64,000 bases of DNA. It comes from Myxococcus stipitatus. GTDB taxonomy: Bacteria; Myxococcota; Myxococcia; Myxococcales; Myxococcaceae. Shown in pieces: positions 55,329 to 64,000 of the stretch. A program made the position numbers and the translations under genes. Every line of letters starts with the position of its first letter. Position 1 is the first letter of the stretch. The notes under the pieces are model-generated. The model was not told where the DNA came from and made no database searches. It was given only the letters and a program-made list of their open reading frames with translations. Where the stretch lies: the NCBI RefSeq assembly GCF_037414475.1, contig NZ_CP147913.1:5206001-5270000 (forward strand). The letters run 5' to 3'.

Positions 55329-55817
55329 GCTCATCTCCTCGCCGACCGTGACTGTGAATGCCCAAGGGTTGGGATGGTGGGGCCGTCCATCAACCTCCCT
55401 GCCCCGAAGTTGGGGACGCGTCGGGAGTGCCGGGTCGCGGTGATTCCGGAGCCCGTCCCGTCTTGTTCCCACGGGGGACGAGGCCCGCACAGCCCTGTGC
55501 GCGGCGATGCAGGGTTTGGGACAGGACATTCCTTGCACGCACGTCGGCCCTGGAGCTGTCCGCCTCCTGAAGACCGGGCGCGTGGGCGGGAACGAATCGC
55601 TGGTGGCGGAGAAGGACCGCTCGCGCGGCATCGCGGGCAAACAGTCCTGGGTCGTGAAGCGGGATGACGCGTCCGTGGCCGGAGTGCGGCTCAGTCAACG
55701 CGGGAAGTATCAACGACTGGTCTCTTGAATTTCTCGTATTGAAGTTAATTCAAGTTCGAGCTTATGGGGACGGTGCTTCATCCGGCTGTCCGGAGATTGT
55801 TTGAGGGGGATGCTGTG
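55329..55817. other. Divergent intergenic region
   Basis: About 490 bases between divergent secreted-protein genes. The right end (55720-55765) is AT-rich and holds the inverted repeat listed separately. Open frames here on both strands lack ribosome sites and were not accepted. Confidence 0.5.
55724..55754. promoter_or_regulatory. Inverted repeat and candidate promoter of the Cys-rich lipoprotein
   Basis: CTTGAATT and AATTCAAG form perfect 8-base arms around a 15-base spacer, within an AT-rich island about 65-95 bases before the ATG at 55818. A TTGAAG/TTATGG pair 17 bases apart overlaps it (55739-55767), so it may be an operator over a promoter. Confidence 0.45.
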
Positions 55818-56258
55818 ATGTTCCTTGAGCGTGCCGTGCGTTGGGCTGTGATGCCTTTGTCCGTGCTGTGCCTGGTGCTTGTGTCGGGCTGTGGAGTGGG
55901 GGCTCCGGCCTCGGGCCCTGGGGAGTCGGAGTCGTTACAGACGGACGAGGTGTCCGTGGAGAGCTCGGAGCAGGGGCTCGCTTCGTGCCAGTTCTACAAT
56001 TACTACCGGGACGAGGCGCGGAACCCTCGTGGGCCCAATCGTTGTTCCAACAGTTGTGATTGTGATGGCATGCGCACCTGTAGCTCGAGTGGCTGGTGCC
56101 AGGGTGTGGCGCGTCCACCGGTGGGGTGCACCAGTCCGCAGTACTCCTGGAACGAGGCCTGGAACCCCGGGGGCTCGAATCGTTGCACCAGTGCGTGTCA
56201 GTGCGACGGCCGCCGGACGTGCAGCTCGAGCGGTTGGTGCCAGGGCACCGCGCGCTGA
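55818..56258 (+). CDS. Lipoprotein with duplicated Cys-rich motif
   Basis: A 146-residue exported protein. The signal ends in LVLVSGCGVG, a lipobox. After a Glu/Ser spacer, the same Cys-rich block of about 45 residues occurs twice: NRCSNSCDCDGMRTCSSSGW followed by CQG, and NRCTSACQCDGRRTCSSSGW followed by CQG. Each block is preceded by an NYYRDEARNP- or YSWNEAWNP-type segment and has six cysteines, plus CQF or CTS at its beginning. Such blocks look like disulfide-knotted secreted peptides. GAGGGGG supports the start. The function is unknown. Confidence 0.75.
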   Translation: MFLERAVRWAVMPLSVLCLVLVSGCGVGAPASGPGESESLQTDEVSVESSEQGLASCQFYNYYRDEARNPRGPNRCSNSCDCDGMRTCSSSGWCQGVARPPVGCTSPQYSWNEAWNPGGSNRCTSACQCDGRRTCSSSGWCQGTAR

Positions 56259-56384
56259 CGCGGCTCGGGCGTTTGTGCAGGGCTCTGCACGACTGTGTCA
56301 GGGGTTGCGCTCGGGGGACTGTCTCGAGGGGAGGTTCCCTTCGGGACAGGGAGGATGGCAAAGTGTTTGCTGATGAGTGCTCCC

Positions 56385-56819
56385 ATGAAACAGCGAATGG
56401 CGTCCCGCGTGGCAGGGCTCATGGGGCTGCTGTTGGCCCTGCCCGCGTATGCCCATGGTGACATGGGCGGAGTGGTCGCGATGGTGGGGCTCATCTACGC
56501 CGCGCCGTTGGTCGGCTCCGTCCTGGTCTTCGCGCTGCTGCGCCGGAGCAGCTCCGTCCGGATTGTGTTGGCCAGCCTCGCGAGCGTGTGCACGGTCTTG
56601 GCCCTCTGCATGGGAGGCGGCCTCTTCATGCTCTTCCGCCCCTCATGGGATGCGCTGGGCTGGTTCGAGATGACGGCCTTGGGGCTCTGGGGGCTTGGGG
56701 CCGTGGGGCTCATCGGGAGTTGGTATGGGTTCGCCACGGCGGTGGCTCCCGCCCATCGTCCCGAGATGTACGTGTGGTCACCCAAGGCCGACGCCAGCCA
56801 GGACTCCCCGGAGTCCTGA
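56385..56819 (+). CDS. Small integral membrane protein
   Basis: A 144-residue membrane protein. An N-terminal hydrophobic segment (VAGLMGLLLALPAYAHG) may be a cleaved signal. Three further helices follow (VVAMVGLIYAAPLVGSVLVF, IVLASLASVCTVLALCMGGGLF and MTALGLWGLGAVGLIG) and a short polar tail. The family is not recognised. The ATG at 56385 gives the best signal; ATGs at 56355 and 56373 are also in frame. Confidence 0.6.
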   Translation: MKQRMASRVAGLMGLLLALPAYAHGDMGGVVAMVGLIYAAPLVGSVLVFALLRRSSSVRIVLASLASVCTVLALCMGGGLFMLFRPSWDALGWFEMTALGLWGLGAVGLIGSWYGFATAVAPAHRPEMYVWSPKADASQDSPES

Positions 56820-56838
56820 CCGGCCATCAAGCGGCTCA

Positions 56839-56868
56839 AGAGGCGAAGGGGATGGGCCCATCGCCTCT
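56839..56868. terminator. Bidirectional hairpin terminator
   Basis: AGAGGCGA and TCGCCTCT form an 8-base perfect stem between the convergent membrane protein and Cys-rich secreted protein genes. Confidence 0.65.
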
Positions 56869-56875
56869 GGGTGGG

Positions 56876-57148
56876 TCAGCAGTTGTTGTAGCTGCACACC
56901 CTCTCACATGCCCTGAACCGCGCCAGGCAGAGATCCCAGCAGCTTTTGGACGCCCCCGTGTCCTCACACCGCTCGACGCAGGTCTGGTAGTTGCCACCGC
57001 AGTCGTAGCAGCACGTCGCCAGAGGCGCGGCGGCCTCTTCCGTCTGTGCCGTCACTTCGTCTCGAGTCTCTTCTTGGGATTCGGCGGTGGCGGGTGCACT
57101 CGCGCCAAGGCAAAGCCCGAAGAGCAACGCCAAGAGCATCTTCTTCAT
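56876..57148 (-). CDS. Small secreted protein with repeated CxxxC motifs
   Basis: A 90-residue protein with a signal peptide (MLLALLFGLCLGASAPATA). The mature C-terminal half has ten cysteines arranged in helix-like CxxxC pairs: CVERC, CWDLC and CERVC, with CCYDC before and SYNNC after. Twin CxxxC helices resemble CHCH-type disulfide hairpins. GAGGGGGAAAC precedes the ATG at 57148. The location is the periplasm or outside. No family is recognised. Confidence 0.72.
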   Translation of the reverse strand: MKKMLLALLFGLCLGASAPATAESQEETRDEVTAQTEEAAAPLATCCYDCGGNYQTCVERCEDTGASKSCWDLCLARFRACERVCSYNNC

Positions 57149-57290
57149 GTTTCCCCCTCTGCGTGGGTTCCAACGCGCCTGGGACGACCCACGCGATGTT
57201 TGTCCAGGTGGGGGAGAAACGGATGGGGTGCGGTTTCTTATCGGGACTCGTACCTGAGGGTGATGTCGACGCCTTGTACCGGGTCGGACC

Positions 57291-57647
57291 TCACGAGACC
57301 TGGGGCGCCGCGGGCAGGTGCTCACGGATGACGCCGAGAAAGTAGGCCTTCCCGTAGTACTGGCTCATCTTCCCCAGGAGCTTCCCGTCGCGGAACAGCA
57401 GGAACGTGGGGATGCCATAGAGGCCGAAGCGGTGCGCCAGCGTCTCGTGCTGGTAGGCGTTCACCTTGACCACCCGCATGGGGGCGCCATCGAGCTCCGC
57501 GAGGAGCTGGGGTTCGGCCTCCGCGTAGATGTCGCAGTTCGGGCAGCCATCGCCCCAGAAGTCCACGACCACGAGTTCGCCCTGGGGCTCCAGGACGAGC
57601 TGGTCGAAGTTCTCCGCCGTTCCCTCATAGCTGACTGGGTGCGCCAT
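57291..57647 (-). CDS. Thioredoxin-family protein
   Basis: A 118-residue thioredoxin fold without a signal peptide. The active site is Cys-Pro-Asn-Cys in VVDFWGDGCPNCDIY, in place of the common CGPC, and the cis-proline is in YGIPTFLLFRDGK. The CPNC centre should have a shifted redox potential compared with ordinary thioredoxin. It probably reduces protein disulfides in the cytoplasm. GGCAAGGGCC before the ATG is a weak ribosome site. Confidence 0.85.
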   Translation of the reverse strand: MAHPVSYEGTAENFDQLVLEPQGELVVVDFWGDGCPNCDIYAEAEPQLLAELDGAPMRVVKVNAYQHETLAHRFGLYGIPTFLLFRDGKLLGKMSQYYGKAYFLGVIREHLPAAPQVS

Positions 57648-57957
57648 GGCCCTTGCCTAATGGTCCGTCCTCCTGGCTTCAAGCCGGGCTCGGAGGCCGG
57701 GCTCCCGGGGTGTCTCGCTGCCTGGCCTTTGGGGGGATGGATCAGCGGGATGCCGTGGGCCCGGCGTGGTGGGGAGGGGGCTCGGGGCGAGGCCCCCCAG
57801 GTTGGCCGAGGTTCTGGCTCCCGAGGGAGGGTGAGCCGGGCGCCTGGGCTGGGGTGGTCGTGGTAGGCCGGGAGAAAAGTCCCAAACGGACACTGCGCGG
57901 CGGGGCTTGTCCGCCGTAAGGTTGTAGGTGTGGCAGTGGATGCGTCGTGGAGGGGTC
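57648..57957. other. Intergenic region
   Basis: 310 bases between divergent genes. Nothing coding or strongly repeated was seen; it should contain the promoters for the thioredoxin-like and SUKH-fusion genes. Confidence 0.45.
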
Positions 57958-59460
57958 ATGCACGAGTGGTTGGAGGCACTGCGGAAGTCGGCGAAAGCAG
58001 CGGCAACGGGTGTGTCCGCGGATGAGGTCCGGTGGGCGGAGACCGAGTGCGGCGTCCCGTTCCCCGAGGACCTCGGCCACCTGTACCTGGCGTTCAACGG
58101 CGGTGAGTTCCTGGGGGATGTGACCCTCTTCCCGCTGCATGGTCCCGAGGGTTCCGCGAGCGTCCTGGAGAAGACGCGGCTGAAGCTGGAGGGCCTCCCG
58201 GCGGCGGGTGTGTGGCGCATCGGGGTGAAGGGGGCTCACCGGCACCTGTTCTCCGCGCGCAAGTCGGCCATGGTGGAGCAGGGGGACGGCGGGGGTCCGC
58301 TGCCGGGTTGGGTCGAGGCGCTGGGGGACGATGAGTGGGTCTTCGGCACCTGGGATGGCGAGAAGCGCGAGATGCGGCTGTACCGCTCGCTGCGGGACAT
58401 GCTCGACGTGCTTGTCCCTCCCGAGGAGGTCGAGAGCTTCGGAGAGCGGACCTTCGCCCGCGCGATGAACGCCGTGCTTCAGGGAGCCCTCTCCGGCATG
58501 GCGGCCGAGGAAGAGGAGCAGGCCGCCGAGGAGGAGGAGGTCGAGGAGGCGGAGGAGGAGCAGGAGGCCCAGCGCGAGCTCGCCTATGAGTACGACGAGG
58601 ATGTGTCGCGCGCCCGGAAGGGTGGGGGGGCTGACCGGTCCGGAGGGGATGAGACCTCGGGGTTCGGGCGCATTGGGGGCAAGGCGGGGGGTGGGAAGAA
58701 GCCCATTGCTCGCGCGGAGCCGTCGAAGGTCAAGCAGACCGAACTCTTCGTGCGGCCGACGATGCAGGAGGCCGTGAGCAAGGAGCTGGGGCTCGAGAAG
58801 AAGGCCGAGAAGAAGAAGGCGCCCGTTGCTCGGGGCTCGGAGCCGAAGGCATCGGCTGAGCCTGTCGAGAAGAAGGCTCAGCCCGTGGAAGTGCCTTCAG
58901 CGGGGCCGAAGGCGAAGAAGGCCGGCAAGGGAAGGGTTGGGGCGGTGACGCTCGCGGAGGTGGCTGCGACGAAGGAGCCCGCGCCCTCGGTGGTTGCGCC
59001 GACGGTGGTCTCGGAAGTGGCCACGAAGAAGGCTGCGAAGCCGAAGGCCGCGGACAAGGTCTCGGCCGCCGCGAAGGCCGCGCCCGCGAAGGCCGCGGAG
59101 CCGAAGCCCACGACCCAGAAGGCCGCGCCCGCCAAGGCCGTCAAGAAGAAGGCTGCCGCCAAGAAGCCTCCCGTGGAGGCCACCAAGAAGGCGCCTTCGA
59201 AGGTCGCCGCGAAAAAGGCTCCTGCGAAGAAGGCCGTGGCCAAGAAGGGCGCCGCGAAGAAGCCGGTCGCGAAGAAGGCCGTGGCCAAGAAGGGCGCCGC
59301 GAAGAAGCCGGTCGCGAAGAAGGCCGTGGCCAAGAAGGGCGCCGCGAAGAAGCCGCTCGCCAAGAAGGTCGTGGCCAAGAAGGGCGCCGCGAAGAAGCCG
59401 GTCGCGAAGAAGGCCGTGTCCAAGAAGGGCGCCGCGAAGAAGCCCAAGTCGAAGAAGTAA
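57958..59460 (+). CDS. SUKH (SMI1/KNR4) domain fused to a histone H1-like Lys/Ala tail
   Basis: A 500-residue cytoplasmic protein. Residues 1-165 form a SMI1/KNR4-like (SUKH) domain: DEVRWAETECGVPFPEDLGH, then YLAFNGGEFLGDVTLFPL and DDEWVFGTWDG. About 180-220 is a very acidic Glu run, then a Gly/Lys linker. From about 280 the protein is Lys/Ala/Pro-rich, ending in five 15-residue repeats of the type AVAKKGAAKKPVAKK, like eukaryotic histone H1 tails and known bacterial H1-like DNA-binding proteins. GGAGGGG precedes the ATG. DNA binding by the tail is likely; the role of the SUKH part is unknown. Confidence 0.82.
   Translation: MHEWLEALRKSAKAAATGVSADEVRWAETECGVPFPEDLGHLYLAFNGGEFLGDVTLFPLHGPEGSASVLEKTRLKLEGLPAAGVWRIGVKGAHRHLFSARKSAMVEQGDGGGPLPGWVEALGDDEWVFGTWDGEKREMRLYRSLRDMLDVLVPPEEVESFGERTFARAMNAVLQGALSGMAAEEEEQAAEEEEVEEAEEEQEAQRELAYEYDEDVSRARKGGGADRSGGDETSGFGRIGGKAGGGKKPIARAEPSKVKQTELFVRPTMQEAVSKELGLEKKAEKKKAPVARGSEPKASAEPVEKKAQPVEVPSAGPKAKKAGKGRVGAVTLAEVAATKEPAPSVVAPTVVSEVATKKAAKPKAADKVSAAAKAAPAKAAEPKPTTQKAAPAKAVKKKAAAKKPPVEATKKAPSKVAAKKAPAKKAVAKKGAAKKPVAKKAVAKKGAAKKPVAKKAVAKKGAAKKPLAKKVVAKKGAAKKPVAKKAVSKKGAAKKPKSKK
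59236..59457 (+). repeat. Five tandem 45-base repeats encoding KKGAAKKPVAKKAVA units
   Basis: Units start at 59236, 59281, 59326, 59371 and 59416; the last is shorter and diverged. The first three are almost identical at the DNA level, pointing to recent duplication or slippage within the histone H1-like tail. Confidence 0.88.
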
Positions 59461-59473
59461 GAGGTCCACGGGC

Positions 59474-59497
59474 GACTGCCCCTCACGAGGGGCAGTC
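59474..59497 (+). terminator. Hairpin terminator after the SUKH fusion gene
   Basis: A 10-base perfect stem (GACTGCCCCT with AGGGGCAGTC) and a 4-base loop begin 13 bases after the stop. Confidence 0.75.
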
Positions 59498-59623
59498 CAC
59501 CTGGTGGCATCGAGGGCCACGCCGTAACCGGTCCACGGCCCTCCAATCCGGCGGCACACAGCGCGGTCACAAAAGACACGCCGTCACCTGTGTCACTCCG
59601 TCACAACACCACGAACGCCGCGC

Positions 59624-59896
59624 CTAGCTCTCCGGCAGTTGGTCCCGGCGCTCGGGGCGCAGGCGTTCCTCGGGTTGTGCCGTGAGCTCCGTCTCTTCCG
59701 CCTCCTCGTCGCCCCGGCGGAACTCATGAATCTGGTCCGGGAGGATGTCGCGAAAGTCCGGCTCCTCCTCCAGCGGCGGAGACGCCGCCAGGTCCTGGTC
59801 GGTGATGTTGATTTCCTCCTCGCCCGTGTCCTGATTCACATGACGCAGCGAGCTGGACTCGCCCACGTCCTCCGAGCCGAGCTTCTTGAATCGCAT
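59624..59896 (-). CDS. Small acidic cytoplasmic protein
   Basis: A 90-residue, strongly acidic protein: MRFKKLGSEDVGESSSLRHV, then QDTGEEEINITDQDL and HEFRRGDEEAEETELT. There is no signal or membrane segment and it is probably disordered. GAGGAGACACCC precedes the ATG at 59896. No family is recognised. Composition alone could suggest an RNA polymerase or chaperone partner, but nothing in the neighbourhood supports that. Confidence 0.65.
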   Translation of the reverse strand: MRFKKLGSEDVGESSSLRHVNQDTGEEEINITDQDLAASPPLEEEPDFRDILPDQIHEFRRGDEEAEETELTAQPEERLRPERRDQLPES

Positions 59897-60009
59897 GGGT
59901 GTCTCCTCGCGAAAGAGGGGTGGGCCAACCTCCATGTCTCAACAATGAGAACCCACTCGGACCGCCGCAATTCGCGCGCGCCCGCCCGCCTGCCGGGCTC
60001 GGCCCGTGC

Positions 60010-60657
60010 TCAGCCCTTGGGGACCGCCGCGCGGCCCGTGGGGTAGACGGGCTCCACCTTGAGCACCACCATCCCCAACGCCAGCACCCGCGACAGCGTC
60101 TCGCGCACCGTGTAGCGCCAGGGCGTCGAGCGGCCCTCGTCCGCCGCCACGCCCCACGCGTCGATTCCCACCGAGTTCGCGATGAACAGCGCCCGAGGCA
60201 GATGAAACCGCTGCGTCACCAACAACGCCTTGCTCGCGCCGAACACCCCCCGCGCCCGCAAGCAGCTGTCATACGTCGACAGCCCCGCCTCATCCCCCAG
60301 CACCACGTCCTGCGGCACCCCCCGCTCCAGCAGGTAGCGCCGCATGGCCCGCGTCTCATGGTGGAAGGGCTTCACCTCGTCCCCACTCACCAGCACCGCG
60401 CGCACCTTGCCCGCGCGCCACAGCGCCATCGCCATGTCCAACCGCTGCGCCAACACCGGAGAGGGCACCGCGCCTGGAGCCAGGCCCGCGCCGAACACCA
60501 GCGCCACCGGCGCCTCCGGCGCGTCCGCCAACGGCACGATGCGCTCCTCGTAGCTCACTCGCACCAGGTACGAGAGGACGAGCAGGCCCACCGTGCCCAC
60601 GAGCAGGAGGACAAGGGCCCTGCGCGCCCAGATACCGCTCGCTCGGGTTGGCTTCAT
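60010..60657 (-). CDS. SanA/YdcF-like DUF218 membrane-anchored protein
   Basis: A 215-residue protein with one N-terminal membrane helix (ALVLLLVGTVGLLVLSYLV) and a DUF218 domain. The domain has ALVFGAGLAPGAVPSPVLAQ, VRAVLVSGDEVKPFHHET, DVVLGDEAGLSTYDSCLRA and LLVTQRFHLPRALFIA, a close match to the SanA family, which includes the vancomycin high-temperature exclusion protein. These proteins act in envelope integrity by an unsettled mechanism. The ATG at 60657 is chosen because it directly precedes the anchor. Confidence 0.9.
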   Translation of the reverse strand: MKPTRASGIWARRALVLLLVGTVGLLVLSYLVRVSYEERIVPLADAPEAPVALVFGAGLAPGAVPSPVLAQRLDMAMALWRAGKVRAVLVSGDEVKPFHHETRAMRRYLLERGVPQDVVLGDEAGLSTYDSCLRARGVFGASKALLVTQRFHLPRALFIANSVGIDAWGVAADEGRSTPWRYTVRETLSRVLALGMVVLKVEPVYPTGRAAVPKG

Positions 60658-60734
60658 GGACCCTGGAACACCACGCCAGCCGCCATTGTGTTCCGACCCG
60701 CCCACCAGACAAAGCGCTGTGTGAGGCCCCCGCC

Positions 60735-61157
60735 TCAAGCCGGTGCGTTTGTCTGGGCGCCGGCCTGTCCGGGCAACAACCGCCGGAGCGTCTCCAGCAG
60801 ATACCGAGGGTCCACCGGCTTCGACAGGAACGCCGCCACCCCCTGGCTGGCCGCGTACACCGCCCTGTCCCGAGGACTCATCCTCTCCGTGTCCGCCGAC
60901 AGGATGACGACCGGTACCCGCGAGAGCCCAGGCTCACTCCCCCGCGCCGTCAGCACCCGGTGCCCGTCCATCACCGGCAACCCCATGTCCAACAAGATGA
61001 GCGAGGGCTTTGGCGAGGCCGCCAGGTGCGCCAGCGCCTCCCGCCCATCCCCGGCGATACGCACGCTGTACCCGTGGAGCTCCAGGTAGCCCTGGAGCGC
61101 CTCACGGATGTCCGGGTCGTCCTCGACGATGAGCACCGGCCCCACGGTGGAGTCCAT
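60735..61157 (-). CDS. Single-domain response regulator
   Basis: A 140-residue receiver. Asp13-Asp14 (LIVEDDPD), Asp57 (LILLDMGLP) and Lys113 (FLSKPV) are all present. There is no output domain; a short Gln/Ala-rich tail follows. It is divergent from atpG. The cognate kinase is unknown and no kinase is adjacent. Confidence 0.88.
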   Translation of the reverse strand: MDSTVGPVLIVEDDPDIREALQGYLELHGYSVRIAGDGREALAHLAASPKPSLILLDMGLPVMDGHRVLTARGSEPGLSRVPVVILSADTERMSPRDRAVYAASQGVAAFLSKPVDPRYLLETLRRLLPGQAGAQTNAPA

Positions 61158-61272
61158 GCCTCGAAGGTAAGGTGCCGTCCCTCCGTCGAAACCCCGAGGC
61201 CCCGGGTCCGCCTGGCCGCCCTGCGCGGGAGGAGGCCGGCCGCGTGTCCGGAAAGCCCCGGGAGGACTGCCG

Positions 61273-61301
61273 TTGACCGGCTCCCGGCCCGCTTATATAG
61301 G
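61273..61301 (+). promoter_or_regulatory. Candidate promoter of atpG
   Basis: TTGACC is followed 15-17 bases later by an overlapping TATATA/TATAGG stretch in an otherwise GC-rich region, about 75 bases before the atpG ATG. This would make atpG the first gene of its transcript. Confidence 0.5.
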
Positions 61302-61374
61302 GGGCCCCGCCGTCAGACTGCCCTGCTCTCACCTGGGGGTATCGGCAGAACGTCCCACAGGAGTCCCTCGTCCC

Positions 61375-62256
<882 letters not shown>

Positions 62257-62285
62257 TCCAGAGGCCCACCGCCGCCGTCGCCTTC

Positions 62286-62314
62286 GGGCCCGCCCCATTT
62301 TTGGGAGCGGGCCC
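62286..62314 (+). terminator. Hairpin between atpG and the SPFH gene
   Basis: GGGCCCGC and GCGGGCCC form an 8-base stem, with an inner CCC/GGG pair and ATTTTT in the loop, 30 bases after atpG. It could attenuate transcription into the following genes. Confidence 0.65.
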
Positions 62315-62367
62315 TTCGCGTTTAAGGTCTTCCCGGAGCACGTGTGGGCTCGAGCGAGGGAGGCTGC

Positions 62368-63165
62368 GTGAAGCGACTGGGGATGCTGTTGGGTGTGCTC
62401 CTGTTGGGGAGCGGTTGTGGCTTCGACACGGTTCCCAGCGGCTACGGCGGCATTGGTTTCGACTCGCTGGGCAGCGGCACGCAGCGCGAGCCGTACGGCG
62501 AAGGCATGCACGTGATGCGGCCGGGCAAGTCGCTCATCATGTACGACCTGCGCGTCCAGGAGATGAAGGACGAGCTCAACGTGTTGTCCAACAACGGCCT
62601 GGACCTGAAGGTGGACTCCAGTGTGCGCTACCGGGTGGACCCGGCGAAGCTCTTCGAGCTGCACACGCAGACGGGCCCCCGCTACGCGGACATCCTCATC
62701 GCCCCCATCACCCGCTCGGAGGCGCGCAAGGTGTTCGGCCGGTACGCGCCGGAGGAGATCTACTCCACCAAGCGCGAGCAGATTGAGAAGGAGATCTTCG
62801 AGGAGGTGACCCGGGCCCTCCAGGGCAAGCACGTCGTCGTGGAGGCCGTGCTCGTCCGGGACGTGTCCCTGCCCTCGGCCATCCGCGAGGCCATCGCCGA
62901 CAAGCTGGCCGAGGAGCAGCGCAGCCAGAAGATGCGCTTCACCCTGGACAAGGAGCGCCAGGAGGCCGAGCGCCGGCAGATCGAAGCCGAGGGCATCGCC
63001 AAGTACCAGACCATCGTCCGCCAGGGACTCACCGAGGAGTACCTGCGCTTCAAGGGCATCGAGGCGACCGAGAAGCTGGCCGCCAGCTCCAACGCCAAGG
63101 TGGTCATCGTGGGCGGCGGCTCGAAGGGCAACCTGCCTTTGGTGTACCAGGTGGGCGAAAAGTAG
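62368..63165 (+). CDS. SPFH/prohibitin-family lipoprotein
   Basis: A 265-residue protein. A GTG start after GAGGGAGG leads into a signal peptide ending LLLGSGCGF, a lipobox. The SPFH (band 7) domain runs from about 40-190 (DLRVQEMKDELNVLSNNGLD, VDSSVRYRVDPAKLFELH and EVTRALQGKHVVVEAVLVRD), followed by a coiled-coil rich in Glu/Gln/Arg (KERQEAERRQIEAEG). Bacterial SPFH proteins assemble on membranes and often act with proteases or respiratory complexes. Its position between atpG and atpD suggests a link to ATP synthase, but this is inference. Confidence 0.87.
   Translation: MKRLGMLLGVLLLGSGCGFDTVPSGYGGIGFDSLGSGTQREPYGEGMHVMRPGKSLIMYDLRVQEMKDELNVLSNNGLDLKVDSSVRYRVDPAKLFELHTQTGPRYADILIAPITRSEARKVFGRYAPEEIYSTKREQIEKEIFEEVTRALQGKHVVVEAVLVRDVSLPSAIREAIADKLAEEQRSQKMRFTLDKERQEAERRQIEAEGIAKYQTIVRQGLTEEYLRFKGIEATEKLAASSNAKVVIVGGGSKGNLPLVYQVGEK

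Positions 63166-64000
<835 letters not shown>

Noticed and set aside
55390..55728. Overlapping short frames on both strands between the beta-helix and Cys-rich genes
   Set aside because: Neither has a ribosome site, domain or signal peptide; treated as chance frames.

Overview
The window is very GC-rich (third codon positions almost always G or C) and densely coding. It is full of histidine kinases, response regulators, a chemosensory operon, secreted lipoproteins with Gly/Ser/Asp-rich linkers, metalloproteases and small Cys-rich lipoproteins. Together with a PilZ/pseudo-receiver protein of the type common in Myxococcus, this points to a myxobacterium of the family Myxococcaceae. This is inferred from gene content and style; there is no rRNA gene in the window to fix the genus.

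Layout. 1-6.6 kb: the end of a DoxX-like gene, a metallophosphoesterase, a PAS histidine kinase, a large propeller-like lipoprotein, a small secreted protein and a trypsin-like protease with a PPC domain. 6.7-9.4 kb: a Fur-family regulator, then a two-gene operon (Ig-like lipoprotein and di-haem peroxidase-like protein) broken by about five frameshifts, most at G/C runs. 9.4-13.6 kb: a membrane fatty acid desaturase, a pseudo-receiver/PilZ protein, a single-domain response regulator and a PAS histidine kinase. 14-19.3 kb: a KefB-type (CPA2) and an NhaP-type (CPA1) cation/proton antiporter flanking a GH16 glycosidase. 19.3-28.7 kb, all minus strand: cheW, cheR-TPR, cheW, mcp, cheA-REC and cheB, which has Wsp-like content, followed by a GAF histidine kinase as a possible output. 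28.8-45.2 kb: a TetR remnant, two secreted metzincin-type proteases, a kelch-like lipoprotein, a TAP-like hydrolase with a divergent LysR regulator, a CHASE histidine kinase, a CrtI-type desaturase, a membrane MCP-like protein, CsbD and a 52-residue gene. 45.8-48.6 kb: a double UspA protein and an ABC exporter. 48.7-53.1 kb: a tightly packed run of four 2-oxoglutarate/Fe(II) dioxygenase-like genes, one of them degenerate at the metal site and carrying a 140-residue proline-rich repeat region. 53.2-60.7 kb: a PfpI-like protein, a beta-helix lipoprotein, Cys-rich small proteins, a thioredoxin-like protein, a SUKH/histone-H1-like fusion and a SanA/YdcF protein. 60.7-64 kb: a response regulator, then atpG, an SPFH lipoprotein and the start of atpD.

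Functional themes are surface sensing and signal transduction, secretion of hydrolases, ion homeostasis and energy. The most promising undescribed unit is the dioxygenase cluster at 48.7-52.7 kb. Its enzymes have the fold and ligands used by prolyl hydroxylases, and a neighbouring gene in the same run supplies a proline-rich protein with an inactive copy of the same domain. A modification system acting on that protein is a testable inference, not something the sequence proves.
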